In this document: positions 13,616 through 21,217 of the stretch, piece by piece | How the letters are laid out: each line of letters opens with the position of its first letter | Numbering within the stretch: the first letter of the stretch is position 1 | Assembly: GCA_002937555.1 (NCBI GenBank) | Contig: PTKB01000014.1 | Coordinates: 1-21,703, forward strand | From: Alphaproteobacteria bacterium MarineAlpha10_Bin2 | Lineage (GTDB): Bacteria; Pseudomonadota; Alphaproteobacteria; UBA828 | DNA: 21,703 nt | Reading direction: 5' to 3' | Program-made: the position numbers and the translations under genes | The notes under the pieces: model-generated | Told to the model about the DNA's origin: nothing | What the model saw: the letters and a program-made list of their open reading frames with translations, nothing else | Database searches by the model: none

Positions 13616-14880
13616 GGGCCGCTTATCCAGTCCGGCACATGGTCGCGCGCAAGGAGGGCGTCATAATCGAGGCGCGGGCGGATCAAAGCGGCCTCGCCGC
13701 CATGCACCATCGCCTCGGCTGCCGGCGGCCGGCTGTTGTAGCTTGACGACATCACCGCGCCATAGGCGCCGGCGTCACGCACTGCGATAAGATCTCCGGC
13801 GCGCAGTTCAGGCATGGCGCGGTCGGTAGCGATGACATCGCCGCTTTCGCAGACGGGACCGACGATATCGACCGGCGCTTCATCGCCGGGACGCGGCGCG
13901 ACGGACTGAATATCGTGCCAAGCGCCGTAAAGCGCCGGTCGCAGTAGATCGTTCATCGCCATATCGACGATCACGAATTGCTTGTTGCCGTTCTCTTTGA
14001 CGCGAATGACCCGGGCCAGCAATAGACCGGCGGGACCCACCATCCAGCGCCCCGGCTCAAGCGTGACCGCGGCTTGCAAATCGCGCCCGGTGCGCTGCAC
14101 CAACGCGCCGTATTCATGCAAATCCACCGGCGCATCAGCGCCGTAGGAGATGCCAAGCCCGCCGCCAAGATCGAGGCGCGAAACGCTATGTCCTGTTGTC
14201 CTGAGGCGGCGGCAAAGGTCGCCGAGGCGGGAAAACGCGGCTTCGAACGGCGAGAGGGAGGTCAGTTGCGAGCCAATATGGATCGCCAGGCCCACCATAT
14301 CGACGCCGTCCATAGCGGCGGCGCGGGCATAGAGCGCCTCGGCCCGGTCGAAAGTGATGCCGAACTTGTCCTCGGCCCGGCCGGTCGAAATTTTATCATG
14401 GGTCTTGGCGTCGACATCCGGGTTGACGCGGAGCGAGACCGGTGCGCGCACGCCGCGCGCCACGGCAAGCGACGCCAGCAGGTGCAATTCATCTTCGGAT
14501 TCGACGTTAAACTGGCCGATGCCGGCGTCGAGCCCGTCGGCCAATTCGCCACCGGTCTTGCCAACGCCGGCAAAGACGATCTTGGCCGGCGCGATATCCA
14601 CCGCCAGCGCGCGGCGAAGCTCACCGCCGGAGACGATATCCGCGCCAGCGCCGGCGCCGCCGAGACAGCGGACCACCGCCAGATTGTCGTTCGCTTTAAG
14701 GGAATAACACACCAGGGCATCGCCGACGGCCTGGCGAAACGCCCGGAAACGATCGATCAGCGCGGCGCTCGAATAGACGTAGCACGGCGTGCCGAATTGC
14801 TCTGCCAGTTGGCTGAGCGCGACATCCTCGGCGAACAGCTCGCGTCCGCCGGCGCCGTCCCGGTAGGTAAAATATTCCAT
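13612..14880 (-). CDS. lysA: Diaminopimelate decarboxylase
   Basis: LysA catalyses the last step of lysine synthesis, decarboxylation of meso-diaminopimelate to L-lysine. The 422-residue product has the alanine-racemase-like barrel first, with PLP lysine Lys62 in CYSLKANDN. HIGSQL, then LDLGGGLGISY and EPGRWMVGPAG mark the cofactor phosphate site. The C-terminal beta domain has GPVCESGDVI with the active-site cysteine from the dimer partner, and DAGAYGAVMSSSYNSRP. The frame is open to a TTG at 14916, but the ATG at 14880 gives the usual MEYFTYRDG-type start. It follows the small lipoprotein gene by 28 bases, in the common argH-lptM-lysA order. Confidence 0.96.
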   Translation of the reverse strand: MEYFTYRDGAGGRELFAEDVALSQLAEQFGTPCYVYSSAALIDRFRAFRQAVGDALVCYSLKANDNLAVVRCLGGAGAGADIVSGGELRRALAVDIAPAKIVFAGVGKTGGELADGLDAGIGQFNVESEDELHLLASLAVARGVRAPVSLRVNPDVDAKTHDKISTGRAEDKFGITFDRAEALYARAAAMDGVDMVGLAIHIGSQLTSLSPFEAAFSRLGDLCRRLRTTGHSVSRLDLGGGLGISYGADAPVDLHEYGALVQRTGRDLQAAVTLEPGRWMVGPAGLLLARVIRVKENGNKQFVIVDMAMNDLLRPALYGAWHDIQSVAPRPGDEAPVDIVGPVCESGDVIATDRAMPELRAGDLIAVRDAGAYGAVMSSSYNSRPPAAEAMVHGGEAALIRPRLDYDALLARDHVPDWISGP

Positions 14881-14908
14881 GTCGTCTATGTCCGAAATGA
14901 GGCTGCGG

Positions 14909-15049
14909 TCAGACAATCTGGTGGGGCTGGGCCAGGGCGGATTCCTGCGGCGGCGCTTCCAATGCGCCCCTCTTGCCGCACCCGGCCATCGCCACCACCA
15001 ACCCGAGGGCGGCGAGAATCGTCATTAGCAGGCTGAGCTTGCGTATCAT
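14909..15049 (-). CDS. lptM: Small LptM/YifL-like lipoprotein
   Basis: The 46-residue product is a lipoprotein. It begins MIRKLSLLMTILAALGLVVA, followed by a lipobox ending in AGC, so the mature protein would start at Cys24 and be only about 23 residues long (CGKRGALEAPPQE...). CGK(K/R)G.LE.PP is the pattern of the LptM (YifL) family, whose E. coli member binds the LptDE lipopolysaccharide translocon. The start overlaps the argH stop as ATGA, so it is translationally coupled. The position between argH and lysA is where this lipoprotein is commonly found in alphaproteobacteria. The longer open frame to 15223 is a shadow of argH. The LptDE role is inferred from the family. Confidence 0.87.
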   Translation of the reverse strand: MIRKLSLLMTILAALGLVVAMAGCGKRGALEAPPQESALAQPHQIV

Positions 15050-16452
15050 AGGAAGCGCTCCCGCGCGCGCGCCACTTGCGCCCGCACCTGACTGGGCGCA
15101 GTGCCGCCATAGCTGGCACGGCTCTCGACGGCGCGTAAGGGATCCAACACGTCGCGCGCCGATGCCGCGATCCGCGGCTCGACGGCTTGCAGCTCGTCCA
15201 GCGACAGCTCTTCCAACCGGCACGACAATTCATCGGCGCGGCGAACCACGCGCCCCACGACGTGATGCGCCTCGCGAAACGGCATACCAAGCTCGCGCAC
15301 CAGCCAGTCCGCCAGTTCGGTCGCTGTGGCGTGGCCCTCGCCGGCGGCGTCGGCCATGGCTTTCGCGTCCACTTGCAGATCGCGGATCATGCCGGCCGAG
15401 GCGCGGAGACAAAGCGAGAGAGAATCAAAAGCGTCGAACAAGGGCTCCTTGTCTTCCTGCATGTCCTTGGCGTAGCTCAGCGCCAATCCCTTCATCACCA
15501 TGAGGAGCGCCACCAACGCGCCGGTGATGCGCCCGGTTTTCGCGCGTACCAGTTCCGCCGCGTCCGGGTTGCGTTTTTGCGGCATGATCGAGGAGCCGGT
15601 ACTGAACCCATCCGAGAGGCGGATAAAGGCGAACTGCGCGCTCGACCAGATGACCAGTTCCTCGGCCAGGCGCGACAGATGGGTGGCGGCGATGGCGGCG
15701 GTGCTGAGCGCTTCGAGGGCGAAGTCGCGGTCCGACACGGCATCGATGGAATTGGCAGCCGGGCGGTCGAATCCGAGCGCCGCGGCACTTGCCTGGCGGT
15801 CGATCGGGAACGAGGTTCCGGCCAGCGCCGCGGCGCCGAGCGGGCATTCGTTGAGCCGGGTCAAGCAATCGCCGAGGCGGCCGCGGTCGCGGCCGAGCAT
15901 CTCCACATAGGCCAGCAAATGATGGCCGAAGGTTACCGGCTGGGCGGATTGCAAATGGGTGAAGCCCGGCATTACCGTCGCCGCATGCTCCTCGGCGCGG
16001 TCGATCAGGGCGGCCTGAAGCTCGCGCATTTCGGACTCGCTCCGGGTCAGTGCGTCGCGCACCCAGAGGCGGAAATCCGTCGCCACCTGGTCGTTGCGCG
16101 AACGCGCCGTATGCAGGCGGCCGGCGGCGGCGCCGATCAATTCGCCGAGGCGCGCTTCGATATTCATGTGGATGTCTTCCAATTCGCTTTTGAAGACGAA
16201 CCGTCCGTCGGCGATTTCATTTTCGATTCTGTCGAGCCCGTCCTGAATCTTGGCGCCGTCTTCGGCCGGGATAATGCCCTGGGCGACGAGCATTTCGGCA
16301 TGCGTTTTCGACGCTGCGATATCCTGGGCGTAGAGCCGGCAATCGAAATCGATCGAGGCGTTGATCGCCGTCATGAGGTCATCGGGTGCCGATTCGAAAC
16401 GCCCGCCCCAGACGGTATTCACACCCTGCTTGGCTTTTGGGTTGCCGCTCAT
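15046..16452 (-). CDS. argH: Argininosuccinate lyase
   Basis: ArgH cleaves argininosuccinate to arginine and fumarate, the last step of arginine synthesis, as a homotetramer of the fumarase/aspartase superfamily. The 468-residue protein has NTVWGGRFESAP at the start, LEDIHMNIEARL, the HTARSRNDQVATD patch, PGFTHLQSAQPVTFGHH, and the superfamily signature GSSIMPQKRNPD, whose serine loop closes over the substrate. Length is normal. The ATG at 16452 gives the usual N-terminus; upstream in-frame codons (to 16551) lack family similarity. The stop overlaps the lipoprotein start by four bases. A candidate promoter lies between this gene and the SCO gene, so argH-lptM-lysA may be an independent operon. 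Confidence 0.97.
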   Translation of the reverse strand: MSGNPKAKQGVNTVWGGRFESAPDDLMTAINASIDFDCRLYAQDIAASKTHAEMLVAQGIIPAEDGAKIQDGLDRIENEIADGRFVFKSELEDIHMNIEARLGELIGAAAGRLHTARSRNDQVATDFRLWVRDALTRSESEMRELQAALIDRAEEHAATVMPGFTHLQSAQPVTFGHHLLAYVEMLGRDRGRLGDCLTRLNECPLGAAALAGTSFPIDRQASAAALGFDRPAANSIDAVSDRDFALEALSTAAIAATHLSRLAEELVIWSSAQFAFIRLSDGFSTGSSIMPQKRNPDAAELVRAKTGRITGALVALLMVMKGLALSYAKDMQEDKEPLFDAFDSLSLCLRASAGMIRDLQVDAKAMADAAGEGHATATELADWLVRELGMPFREAHHVVGRVVRRADELSCRLEELSLDELQAVEPRIAASARDVLDPLRAVESRASYGGTAPSQVRAQVARARERFL

Positions 16453-16523
16453 GTTCCGATTCCGCGTTGGCGTCTTGCGCCGATTTCGGGGCGACTCGGG
16501 CCCCATCCGTTCCGCACGCGCGC

Positions 16524-16551
16524 ATAATGGCGCTATTTGATCACCGATCAA
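16524..16551 (-). promoter_or_regulatory. Candidate promoter for argH-lptM-lysA, with a palindrome over the -35
   Basis: Minus-strand TTGATC (16551-16546) and CATTAT (16529-16524) are separated by 16 bases, about 70 bases upstream of the argH ATG. The -35 is the left arm of the perfect palindrome TTGATC-GGT-GATCAA (16551-16537), which could be a binding site for a regulator. Found by eye. Confidence 0.37.
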
Positions 16552-16563
16552 CCGTTTCGTTGC

Positions 16564-17172
16564 TTATTCCGCCGCCGGGGCGTCTTCTCGCAAAAACTCG
16601 ACGAGACCCTCGGCGACCTTGTCCGGCGGCAACAGGGATTCGATCGAGCCGCGATAATCGCCGTCGGGTCCGAGCAAATAGGTATGAGCGGAATGGGCAA
16701 ATGTATAATCGCTGTCTTCTTCCCCTTCCTCTTCTTCTTCCTTGATGCGGATGACGCCGAACGCATCGAGGATGCGGGCGATTTCCGTTTCCGTTCCGGT
16801 GAGGCCGATGATCGCGGGGTGAAAATTTCCCACATATTCGGCAAGAACGGCTGCGCTGTCGCGCGCCGGGTCGAAGGAAATGAACAACGCCTGTACCTTT
16901 TCGGCCTCGGCGCCGAGCCCGTCGAGAACTTCGGCCAGCAGTACCAATTCCATTGGGCACACATCCGGGCACCAAGTGTAGCCGAATTGAATCAGCATGT
17001 AGCGGCCACGAAAATCCTGTTCGCTCACCTGCCTTCCGTCATGCGCGGTTAGCGAAAAATGCATGATCTCATTATTGGTTTGCGCACGGACGCCGGAACT
17101 GCCGACCGACAGCAGGGCAAACAGCAAGATCCCGGTCGCCAGATAAAAAGATATTTTCAGGGATAGCCGCAT
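16564..17172 (-). CDS. SCO1/SenC family copper-binding protein
   Basis: SCO proteins are thioredoxin-fold, membrane-tethered periplasmic copper chaperones for assembly of the CuA site of cytochrome c oxidase. In this 202-residue product an N-terminal hydrophobic segment (about residues 8-30) provides the anchor or signal. The copper site is complete: Cys68 and Cys72 in WCPDVCPMEL, and His160 in AHSAHTYLLGPDG. FISFDPARDS is another family marker. Unusually, residues 145-155 read EEEEEGEEDSD, an acidic insertion encoded by a 29-base pure-purine tract just before the metal-binding histidine loop. It lies 28 bases after the dehydrogenase gene, so it may be the last gene of the etf operon. A general thiol-redox role is an alternative. 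Confidence 0.9.
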   Translation of the reverse strand: MRLSLKISFYLATGILLFALLSVGSSGVRAQTNNEIMHFSLTAHDGRQVSEQDFRGRYMLIQFGYTWCPDVCPMELVLLAEVLDGLGAEAEKVQALFISFDPARDSAAVLAEYVGNFHPAIIGLTGTETEIARILDAFGVIRIKEEEEEGEEDSDYTFAHSAHTYLLGPDGDYRGSIESLLPPDKVAEGLVEFLREDAPAAE

Positions 17173-17200
17173 GATCCGTTAGCGCGACCTCAGACCGGAA

Positions 17201-18073
17201 TTACCGCGTCGGGACGGGCTCTTCACCGGAGTAATCGTAGAAGCCGCGGCCCGTTTTGCGGCCCAGCCAGCCGGCCTCGACATATTTGGCGAGCAGCGGA
17301 CAGGGACGGTATTTGCTATCGGCCAAGCCCTCATACAGCACCTGCATGATGGCGTGACAGGTATCGAGGCCGATGAAATCGGCGAGCTGCAACGGCCCCA
17401 TGGGATGATGCGCACCGAGGCGCATGGCGGTATCGATGGATTCCACCGTGCCGACACCTTCATAGAGCGCATAGATCGCTTCGTTGATCATCGGCAACAG
17501 GATGCGGTTGACGATGAAGGCCGGGAAATCCTCGGCCATCGCGGTCTTCTTGCCCATTTTCACCGCGACTTTACGCACCTGCTCGTAAGTTTCTTCATCC
17601 GTGGCGATGCCGCGCACCAACTCGACAAGCTCCATCATCGGCACCGGGTTCATGAAGTGCATGCCCATGAACAGGCCTGGCCGGTCGGTGCTGGCGGCGA
17701 GCCGCGTCACCGATATGGAAGAGGTATTGGTGCAGATGATGGCGTCGGGCTTAATGACGCCCTTGAGGCTGGCGAATATCGCTTTTTTAATTTCTTCGTC
17801 TTCCGCCGCCGCTTCGATTACCAGATCGGCGTCTTTTAGATCGTCAACGCCGGCGCCGGTTTTGATGCGTGCCAGCGCGTCGTCGCAGGCGGTCTGGTCG
17901 ATCATTTTCTTGCGTACCTGCCGGCTCATATTTTTTTTGATCATCTCGATCGCCGCCGACAGCACCGCTTCGTCGACATCGAGAAGGGTAATCGTGAAAC
18001 CGTTCAGCGCCGCAACATGGGCGATACCGCTGCCCATTTGACCCGCGCCGATAATGCCGATGTGTTGAATCAT
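17201..18073 (-). CDS. 3-hydroxybutyryl-CoA (3-hydroxyacyl-CoA) dehydrogenase
   Basis: This NAD-dependent enzyme oxidises or reduces 3-hydroxyacyl-CoA, in short-chain fatty acid or polyhydroxybutyrate metabolism. The 290-residue protein has the Rossmann loop GAGQMGSG (9-16), Asp32-Asp34 at the end of the second strand (favouring NAD), EAAAEDEEIKK, and NTSSISVTRLA. The catalytic His is in MGMHFMNPVPMMELVE, with FIVNRILLPMINEA and HHPMGPLQLADFIGLD in the C-terminal dimer domain. The length is normal for the Hbd/PaaH type. A GAGG ribosome site overlaps the etfA stop just upstream. With etfA and etfB immediately upstream, it suggests coupling of acyl-CoA oxidation to electron transfer. The exact physiological substrate is not determined. 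Confidence 0.95.
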   Translation of the reverse strand: MIQHIGIIGAGQMGSGIAHVAALNGFTITLLDVDEAVLSAAIEMIKKNMSRQVRKKMIDQTACDDALARIKTGAGVDDLKDADLVIEAAAEDEEIKKAIFASLKGVIKPDAIICTNTSSISVTRLAASTDRPGLFMGMHFMNPVPMMELVELVRGIATDEETYEQVRKVAVKMGKKTAMAEDFPAFIVNRILLPMINEAIYALYEGVGTVESIDTAMRLGAHHPMGPLQLADFIGLDTCHAIMQVLYEGLADSKYRPCPLLAKYVEAGWLGRKTGRGFYDYSGEEPVPTR

Positions 18074-18081
18074 CGCAGGCC

Positions 18082-19035
18082 TCAGTTCTTGGAAATATTT
18101 TGCTTGTCCAATTCTTCGGCAAGCTCGGGGAGCGCCTTAAACAGATCGGCCACCAATCCGTAATCTGCGATCTGGAATATCGGCGCTTCTTCGTCTTTGT
18201 TGATGGCGACGATCACCTTGCTGTCCTTCATGCCTGCGAGATGCTGGATGGCGCCCGAGATGCCGACCGCGACATAGAGGTTGGGCGCGACGACTTTTCC
18301 GGTCTGCCCGACCTGATAATCGTTCGGCACATATCCGGCATCGACCGCAGCGCGCGAGGCGCCAACGGCAGCGCCGAGGCGATCCGCAACGGCCTCCACC
18401 AGGGAGAAATTCTCGCCGCTCTGCATGCCGCGCCCGCCGGAAACGACGATGTCGGCACTGGTGAGTTCAGGCCGTTCGGAGACGCTCAACTCGTGCCGCT
18501 CGAAGCGCGACAGGCCCTGGTCGCCGGGGCCATCGATCGCTTCGACGGCCGCCGACCCGCCTTCCTCGGCTGCCGCGTCGAACGCGGTGGCGCGCACGGT
18601 AATCACTTTGCGCGCATCATTGCTCTTGACGGTCGCCATGGCATTACCGGCATAGGTCGGGCGTACAAAGGTGTCGGCGGAGACGATCGCAGAAATTTCA
18701 GAAATCTGCGCGACGTCGAGCAGGGCTGCCACGCGTGGCATGGTGTTTTTACCGAATGTCGTCGCGCAGGCCAGCAGGTGGTCATAACCTTCCGCCAGCC
18801 CAACAATCAACGGCGCCAGATTCTCGGCCAGGCCATGGCCGTAGGCCGGGTCGTCGGCATGCAGCACCTTGGTGACGCCGGCGACCTGGGCGGCGGCGGC
18901 GGCAACAGCGGCGGAGTCGGCGCCGGCCACGAGAATATGGACCTCGCCCTCAAATTGCGACGCTGCGGTCACGGCGTGCAGCGTGGCGCGCTTCAATTCG
19001 ATATTGTCATGTTCGGCAACGACGAGAGAGGCCAT
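18082..19035 (-). CDS. etfA: Electron transfer flavoprotein, alpha subunit
   Basis: The alpha subunit carries FAD and, with EtfB, accepts electrons from acyl-CoA and related dehydrogenases and passes them to ETF-ubiquinone oxidoreductase. The 317-residue protein begins MASLVVAEHD. The C-terminal FAD domain has ADIVVSGGRGMQSGENF, YQVGQTGKVVAPNLYVAVG, ISGAIQHLAGMKDSKVIVAINKDEEAPIFQIADYG and DLF, all standard. The ATG at 19035 overlaps the etfB stop by one base (TGATG); a GTG three bases earlier is an alternative. It is the middle of the etfB-etfA-dehydrogenase group. No bifurcating-type features are evident, so the ordinary housekeeping ETF is the simplest reading. Confidence 0.97.
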   Translation of the reverse strand: MASLVVAEHDNIELKRATLHAVTAASQFEGEVHILVAGADSAAVAAAAAQVAGVTKVLHADDPAYGHGLAENLAPLIVGLAEGYDHLLACATTFGKNTMPRVAALLDVAQISEISAIVSADTFVRPTYAGNAMATVKSNDARKVITVRATAFDAAAEEGGSAAVEAIDGPGDQGLSRFERHELSVSERPELTSADIVVSGGRGMQSGENFSLVEAVADRLGAAVGASRAAVDAGYVPNDYQVGQTGKVVAPNLYVAVGISGAIQHLAGMKDSKVIVAINKDEEAPIFQIADYGLVADLFKALPELAEELDKQNISKN

Positions 19036-19784
19036 CACAGCACCTTGGCTTCGTTTTGCAGTTTATCGACCAATTCGGCCACGTTTTCGACGATGACTCC
19101 GGCTTCGCGCTTGCCCGGCGATTTGACATTGAGCACTTCGATACGCGGCGCCGCGTCGACACCCCATTCCTCGACCGTCTTGGCATCGATCGGCTTCTTT
19201 TTGGCTTTCATGATGTTGGGGAGAGACGCGTAGCGCGGCTCGTTAAGCCTTAGATCCGTCGTCACCACGGCAGGCAGCTTGACCGTCAATGTCTCCAATC
19301 CACCATCGATTTCGCGCGTCACTTCGGCTTCGCCCTCGCCCAAAGTGATCTTGGACGCGAACGTCGCCTGGGGCCAGCCGAGCAACGCCGCCAGCATCTG
19401 TCCGGTCTGATTGCTGTCATCGTCGATCGCCTGCTTGCCGAGAATGACGAGGCCGGGGGATTCCTGCTCGATGACGGCTTTCAGCACCTTGGCCACGGCG
19501 AGCGGCTGAATATCCTGCTCGGCCACCACATGGACGGCACGATCGGCCCCGATGGCGAGTGCGGTCATCAGCGTTTGGCGCGCTTCTTCCGGGCCCGCAG
19601 TCACCACCACCACCTCCTCGGCGATGCCGGCTTCTTTCATGCGCACCGCCTCTTCGACGGCGATTTCGCAGAACGGATTGATGGTCATCTTGACGTTGGC
19701 CGTCTCGACGCCGCTTTCATCCGCCTTGACGCGGACTTTCACATTGGCGTCGATCGTGCGCTTGATCCCGACAAGCACTTTCAT
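19035..19784 (-). CDS. etfB: Electron transfer flavoprotein, beta subunit
   Basis: EtfB holds AMP and forms the heterodimer with EtfA. The 249-residue product starts with MKVLVGIKRTIDANVKVRV and shows INPFCEIAVEEAVRMKE. It continues with LGKQAIDDDSNQTGQMLAALLGWPQATFASKI, the highly conserved AMP/ETF signature, and the VTTDLRLNEPRYASLPNIMKAKKKPI recognition loop, including the leucine-containing anchor region that contacts partner dehydrogenases. AGGAG lies ten bases upstream of the ATG. The 212-base gap upstream suggests its own promoter, although it is on the same strand as the adenosyltransferase gene. Its stop overlaps the etfA start. Confidence 0.97.
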   Translation of the reverse strand: MKVLVGIKRTIDANVKVRVKADESGVETANVKMTINPFCEIAVEEAVRMKEAGIAEEVVVVTAGPEEARQTLMTALAIGADRAVHVVAEQDIQPLAVAKVLKAVIEQESPGLVILGKQAIDDDSNQTGQMLAALLGWPQATFASKITLGEGEAEVTREIDGGLETLTVKLPAVVTTDLRLNEPRYASLPNIMKAKKKPIDAKTVEEWGVDAAPRIEVLNVKSPGKREAGVIVENVAELVDKLQNEAKVL

Positions 19785-19902
19785 TTGGCGCGGGCTCCTA
19801 GTGGATTAACTCAAACAAGTGTCGCTGCGGCGGCGATAAAATCACCGTTGCGGACGTGTTTTTCGCATTCGCAACAAACCGGCCGCACCGATTGACGCGC
19901 GC

Positions 19903-19931
19903 AGCGTAATGCGCTTGCAGCGCGGCGTCAA
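19903..19931 (-). promoter_or_regulatory. Candidate promoter for etfB-etfA-dehydrogenase
   Basis: Minus-strand TTGACG (19931-19926) and TACGCT (19908-19903) are separated by 17 bases, about 110 bases before the etfB ATG in the 212-base gap. A modest inverted repeat (GTTGCG at 19847-19852, CGCAAC at 19870-19875) lies in the predicted leader. Nothing else was recognised in the gap. Found by eye. Confidence 0.33.
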
Positions 19932-19996
19932 CGGTGAGGACATTCGCATAATCGCGGCTGGATTTGTTGTTTATGTTGCAACGCAGCATCAACCGC

Positions 19997-20551
19997 TCAG
20001 CGCGTCGCGCCGGGCACCCAGAGCACATCCTGGGCGCCGCCATCGTTGTTGACGCGGGCGAGCTGAAAGAGGTGATCGGAGAGACGGTTGAGATAATGGA
20101 TCGCCGCCGGGTTCAGCTTCTCCTGTTGGGCCAGCGCCACGGCGAAGCGCTCGGCGCGGCGTACCGCGGTTCGTGCCACATGCAGCTCGGCTGCGGCCGA
20201 CGAGCCGCCCGGCAAGACGAATGATTCGAGCGGCGCCAGGACGCTGTTCATGGCGTCGATTTCCTGCTCCAGGCGCTCGACCTGGGCGGCGACGATCCTG
20301 AGCGCATCGGCGGTATCTTCCGGCCGGCACAGATCGGCGCCGACATCGAAGAGGTCGTTTTGGATGCGCGCCAGCATCTCGTCGCTGTCGTCGTTGCAGT
20401 AGAGCCGGGCGACGCCGATGGCGGCGTTGGCTTCGTCGACGGCGCCGTAAGCTTCGACCCGGGGATCGGATTTGAGCACCCGCGCGCCGCCGCCGAGAGA
20501 CGTCTCGCCGCTGTCGCCGCCGCGCGTATAAATTTTTGTCAGCTTGACCAT
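19997..20551 (-). CDS. PduO-type ATP:cob(I)alamin adenosyltransferase
   Basis: This enzyme transfers the adenosyl group of ATP to cob(I)alamin, making coenzyme B12. The 184-residue product has the PduO/MMAB signatures: TKIYTRGGDSGETSLGGG (5-22, the ATP-binding loop), YGAVDEANAAIG (35-46), the ARTAVRRAER helix, and HYLNRLSDHLFQLAR near the C-terminus, which lines the cobalamin site. It is not a CobA/BtuR-type (P-loop) enzyme. It follows the small membrane protein gene on the same strand (11 bases) and is likely co-transcribed with it. The product would supply cofactor for the class II ribonucleotide reductase at 7064-9370 and possibly methylmalonyl-CoA mutase elsewhere. Confidence 0.94.
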   Translation of the reverse strand: MVKLTKIYTRGGDSGETSLGGGARVLKSDPRVEAYGAVDEANAAIGVARLYCNDDSDEMLARIQNDLFDVGADLCRPEDTADALRIVAAQVERLEQEIDAMNSVLAPLESFVLPGGSSAAAELHVARTAVRRAERFAVALAQQEKLNPAAIHYLNRLSDHLFQLARVNNDGGAQDVLWVPGATR

Positions 20552-20562
20552 GCGCCTTGCTA

Positions 20563-20781
20563 TTAGTTCTTCTTGACCACGAAGACGAGAATCGCCAACA
20601 AAGCGATGGCGAGAAATTGAATGCCAACACGCCAGCGCATGAGTTTGTTGCTGCGCTCTACACTCTTCTTGCCTTTGCGGCCGCCCGACATCGAACCGAT
20701 GCCGAGGACAAGGACGATCACAACCGCACCCATGGCGATGTAAACGAGGATTTCGAGAATGGTGGCGATCGTATCAGACAC
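20563..20781 (-). CDS. Twin transmembrane helix small protein, HIG1-like
   Basis: The 72-residue product has two membrane helices (about residues 7-29 and 53-69) separated by a short basic loop (GGRKGKKSVERSNK). At the start of helix 2 the sequence RWRVGIQ (Arg49, Arg51, Gln55) matches the R-X-R-X3-Q core of HIG1 proteins, the Rcf1/Rcf2-related factors that bind respiratory complexes in mitochondria. Bacterial homologues are small and little characterised. The start is GTG, preceded by AAAGG at eight bases. It lies 11 bases upstream of the adenosyltransferase gene, a placement common in alphaproteobacteria. A TATGAT -10-like element (20812-20807) is just upstream but lacks a clear -35. Confidence 0.85.
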   Translation of the reverse strand: MSDTIATILEILVYIAMGAVVIVLVLGIGSMSGGRKGKKSVERSNKLMRWRVGIQFLAIALLAILVFVVKKN

Positions 20782-20864
20782 GCGTCACACCTTTGGTCAG
20801 GGGCCGATCATAGGCCGCTAGTCGGCGATTGAATATGCAAAATCGGACAAGTAAGCTGGACGCC

Positions 20865-21200
20865 ATGGCTACTTCCAATACAAATACCGGCGAGGCCGGC
20901 ACGCCCGAGAATGACGGCGCACCTCCGGTCGCGTGTTTTTCCGTCCTGACCGAGGCCGACCCGTCCGCCGTGCCGCGGGTGCTGGAGATTTTCGCGCTGC
21001 GCGATTTGATCCCGAGCCAGATTCACGTCACCCGGAGCGGCGGCGACAATGTCCGGGCGCCGGAATCGGAGCTCACCATCGACGTCCAAGTCTCCGGCGT
21101 CGGGCGTGACGCGAGCGAAGCCATTGCGCGCAAACTACGCGCCATCATCTGCGTCCATTCGGTTTTGACCAGCGAGCGCCAGCCGCATAGTTCGCTATAG
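20865..21200 (+). CDS. Small stand-alone ACT-like domain protein
   Basis: The product is 111 residues from the ATG at 20865. After a polar N-terminal tail (about 1-20) the pattern is beta (ACFSVLTE), alpha (AVPRVLEIFALRD), beta (PSQIHVTRS), beta (ELTIDVQVSG), alpha (ASEAIARKLRAI), beta (VHSVLTSER). This is the beta-alpha-beta-beta-alpha-beta order of ACT regulatory domains and resembles the small subunit of acetolactate synthase. No catalytic domain is attached. ATG at 20835 (ten residues longer) and TTG at 20829 are alternative starts. It is divergent from the twin-membrane gene. The ligand is unknown; amino-acid binding is the family default. Confidence 0.72.
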   Translation: MATSNTNTGEAGTPENDGAPPVACFSVLTEADPSAVPRVLEIFALRDLIPSQIHVTRSGGDNVRAPESELTIDVQVSGVGRDASEAIARKLRAIICVHSVLTSERQPHSSL

Positions 21201-21217
21201 CCCATCGCCGCGCCGGG

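Noticed and set aside
15187..16527. A 446-codon open frame on the plus strand opposite argH
   Set aside because: The argH frame carries all argininosuccinate lyase signatures; the antisense translation has no recognisable domain.
18100..19233. A 377-codon open frame on the plus strand opposite etfA/etfB
   Set aside because: It lies antisense to two unmistakable ETF genes, its translation is Arg/His/Gly-rich without family features, and such shadows are expected in G+C-rich coding DNA.
19847..19875. An intrinsic terminator from the inverted repeat in the etfB leader
   Set aside because: The arms are short (six pairs plus a weak extension), the loop is 13 bases, and no T-run follows in the direction of transcription.
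19798..20043. An 81-codon minus-strand frame filling part of the gap between the adenosyltransferase and etfB
   Set aside because: It begins inside the adenosyltransferase gene in another frame, has poor composition and no clear ribosome site. The gap is better read as a promoter and leader region.
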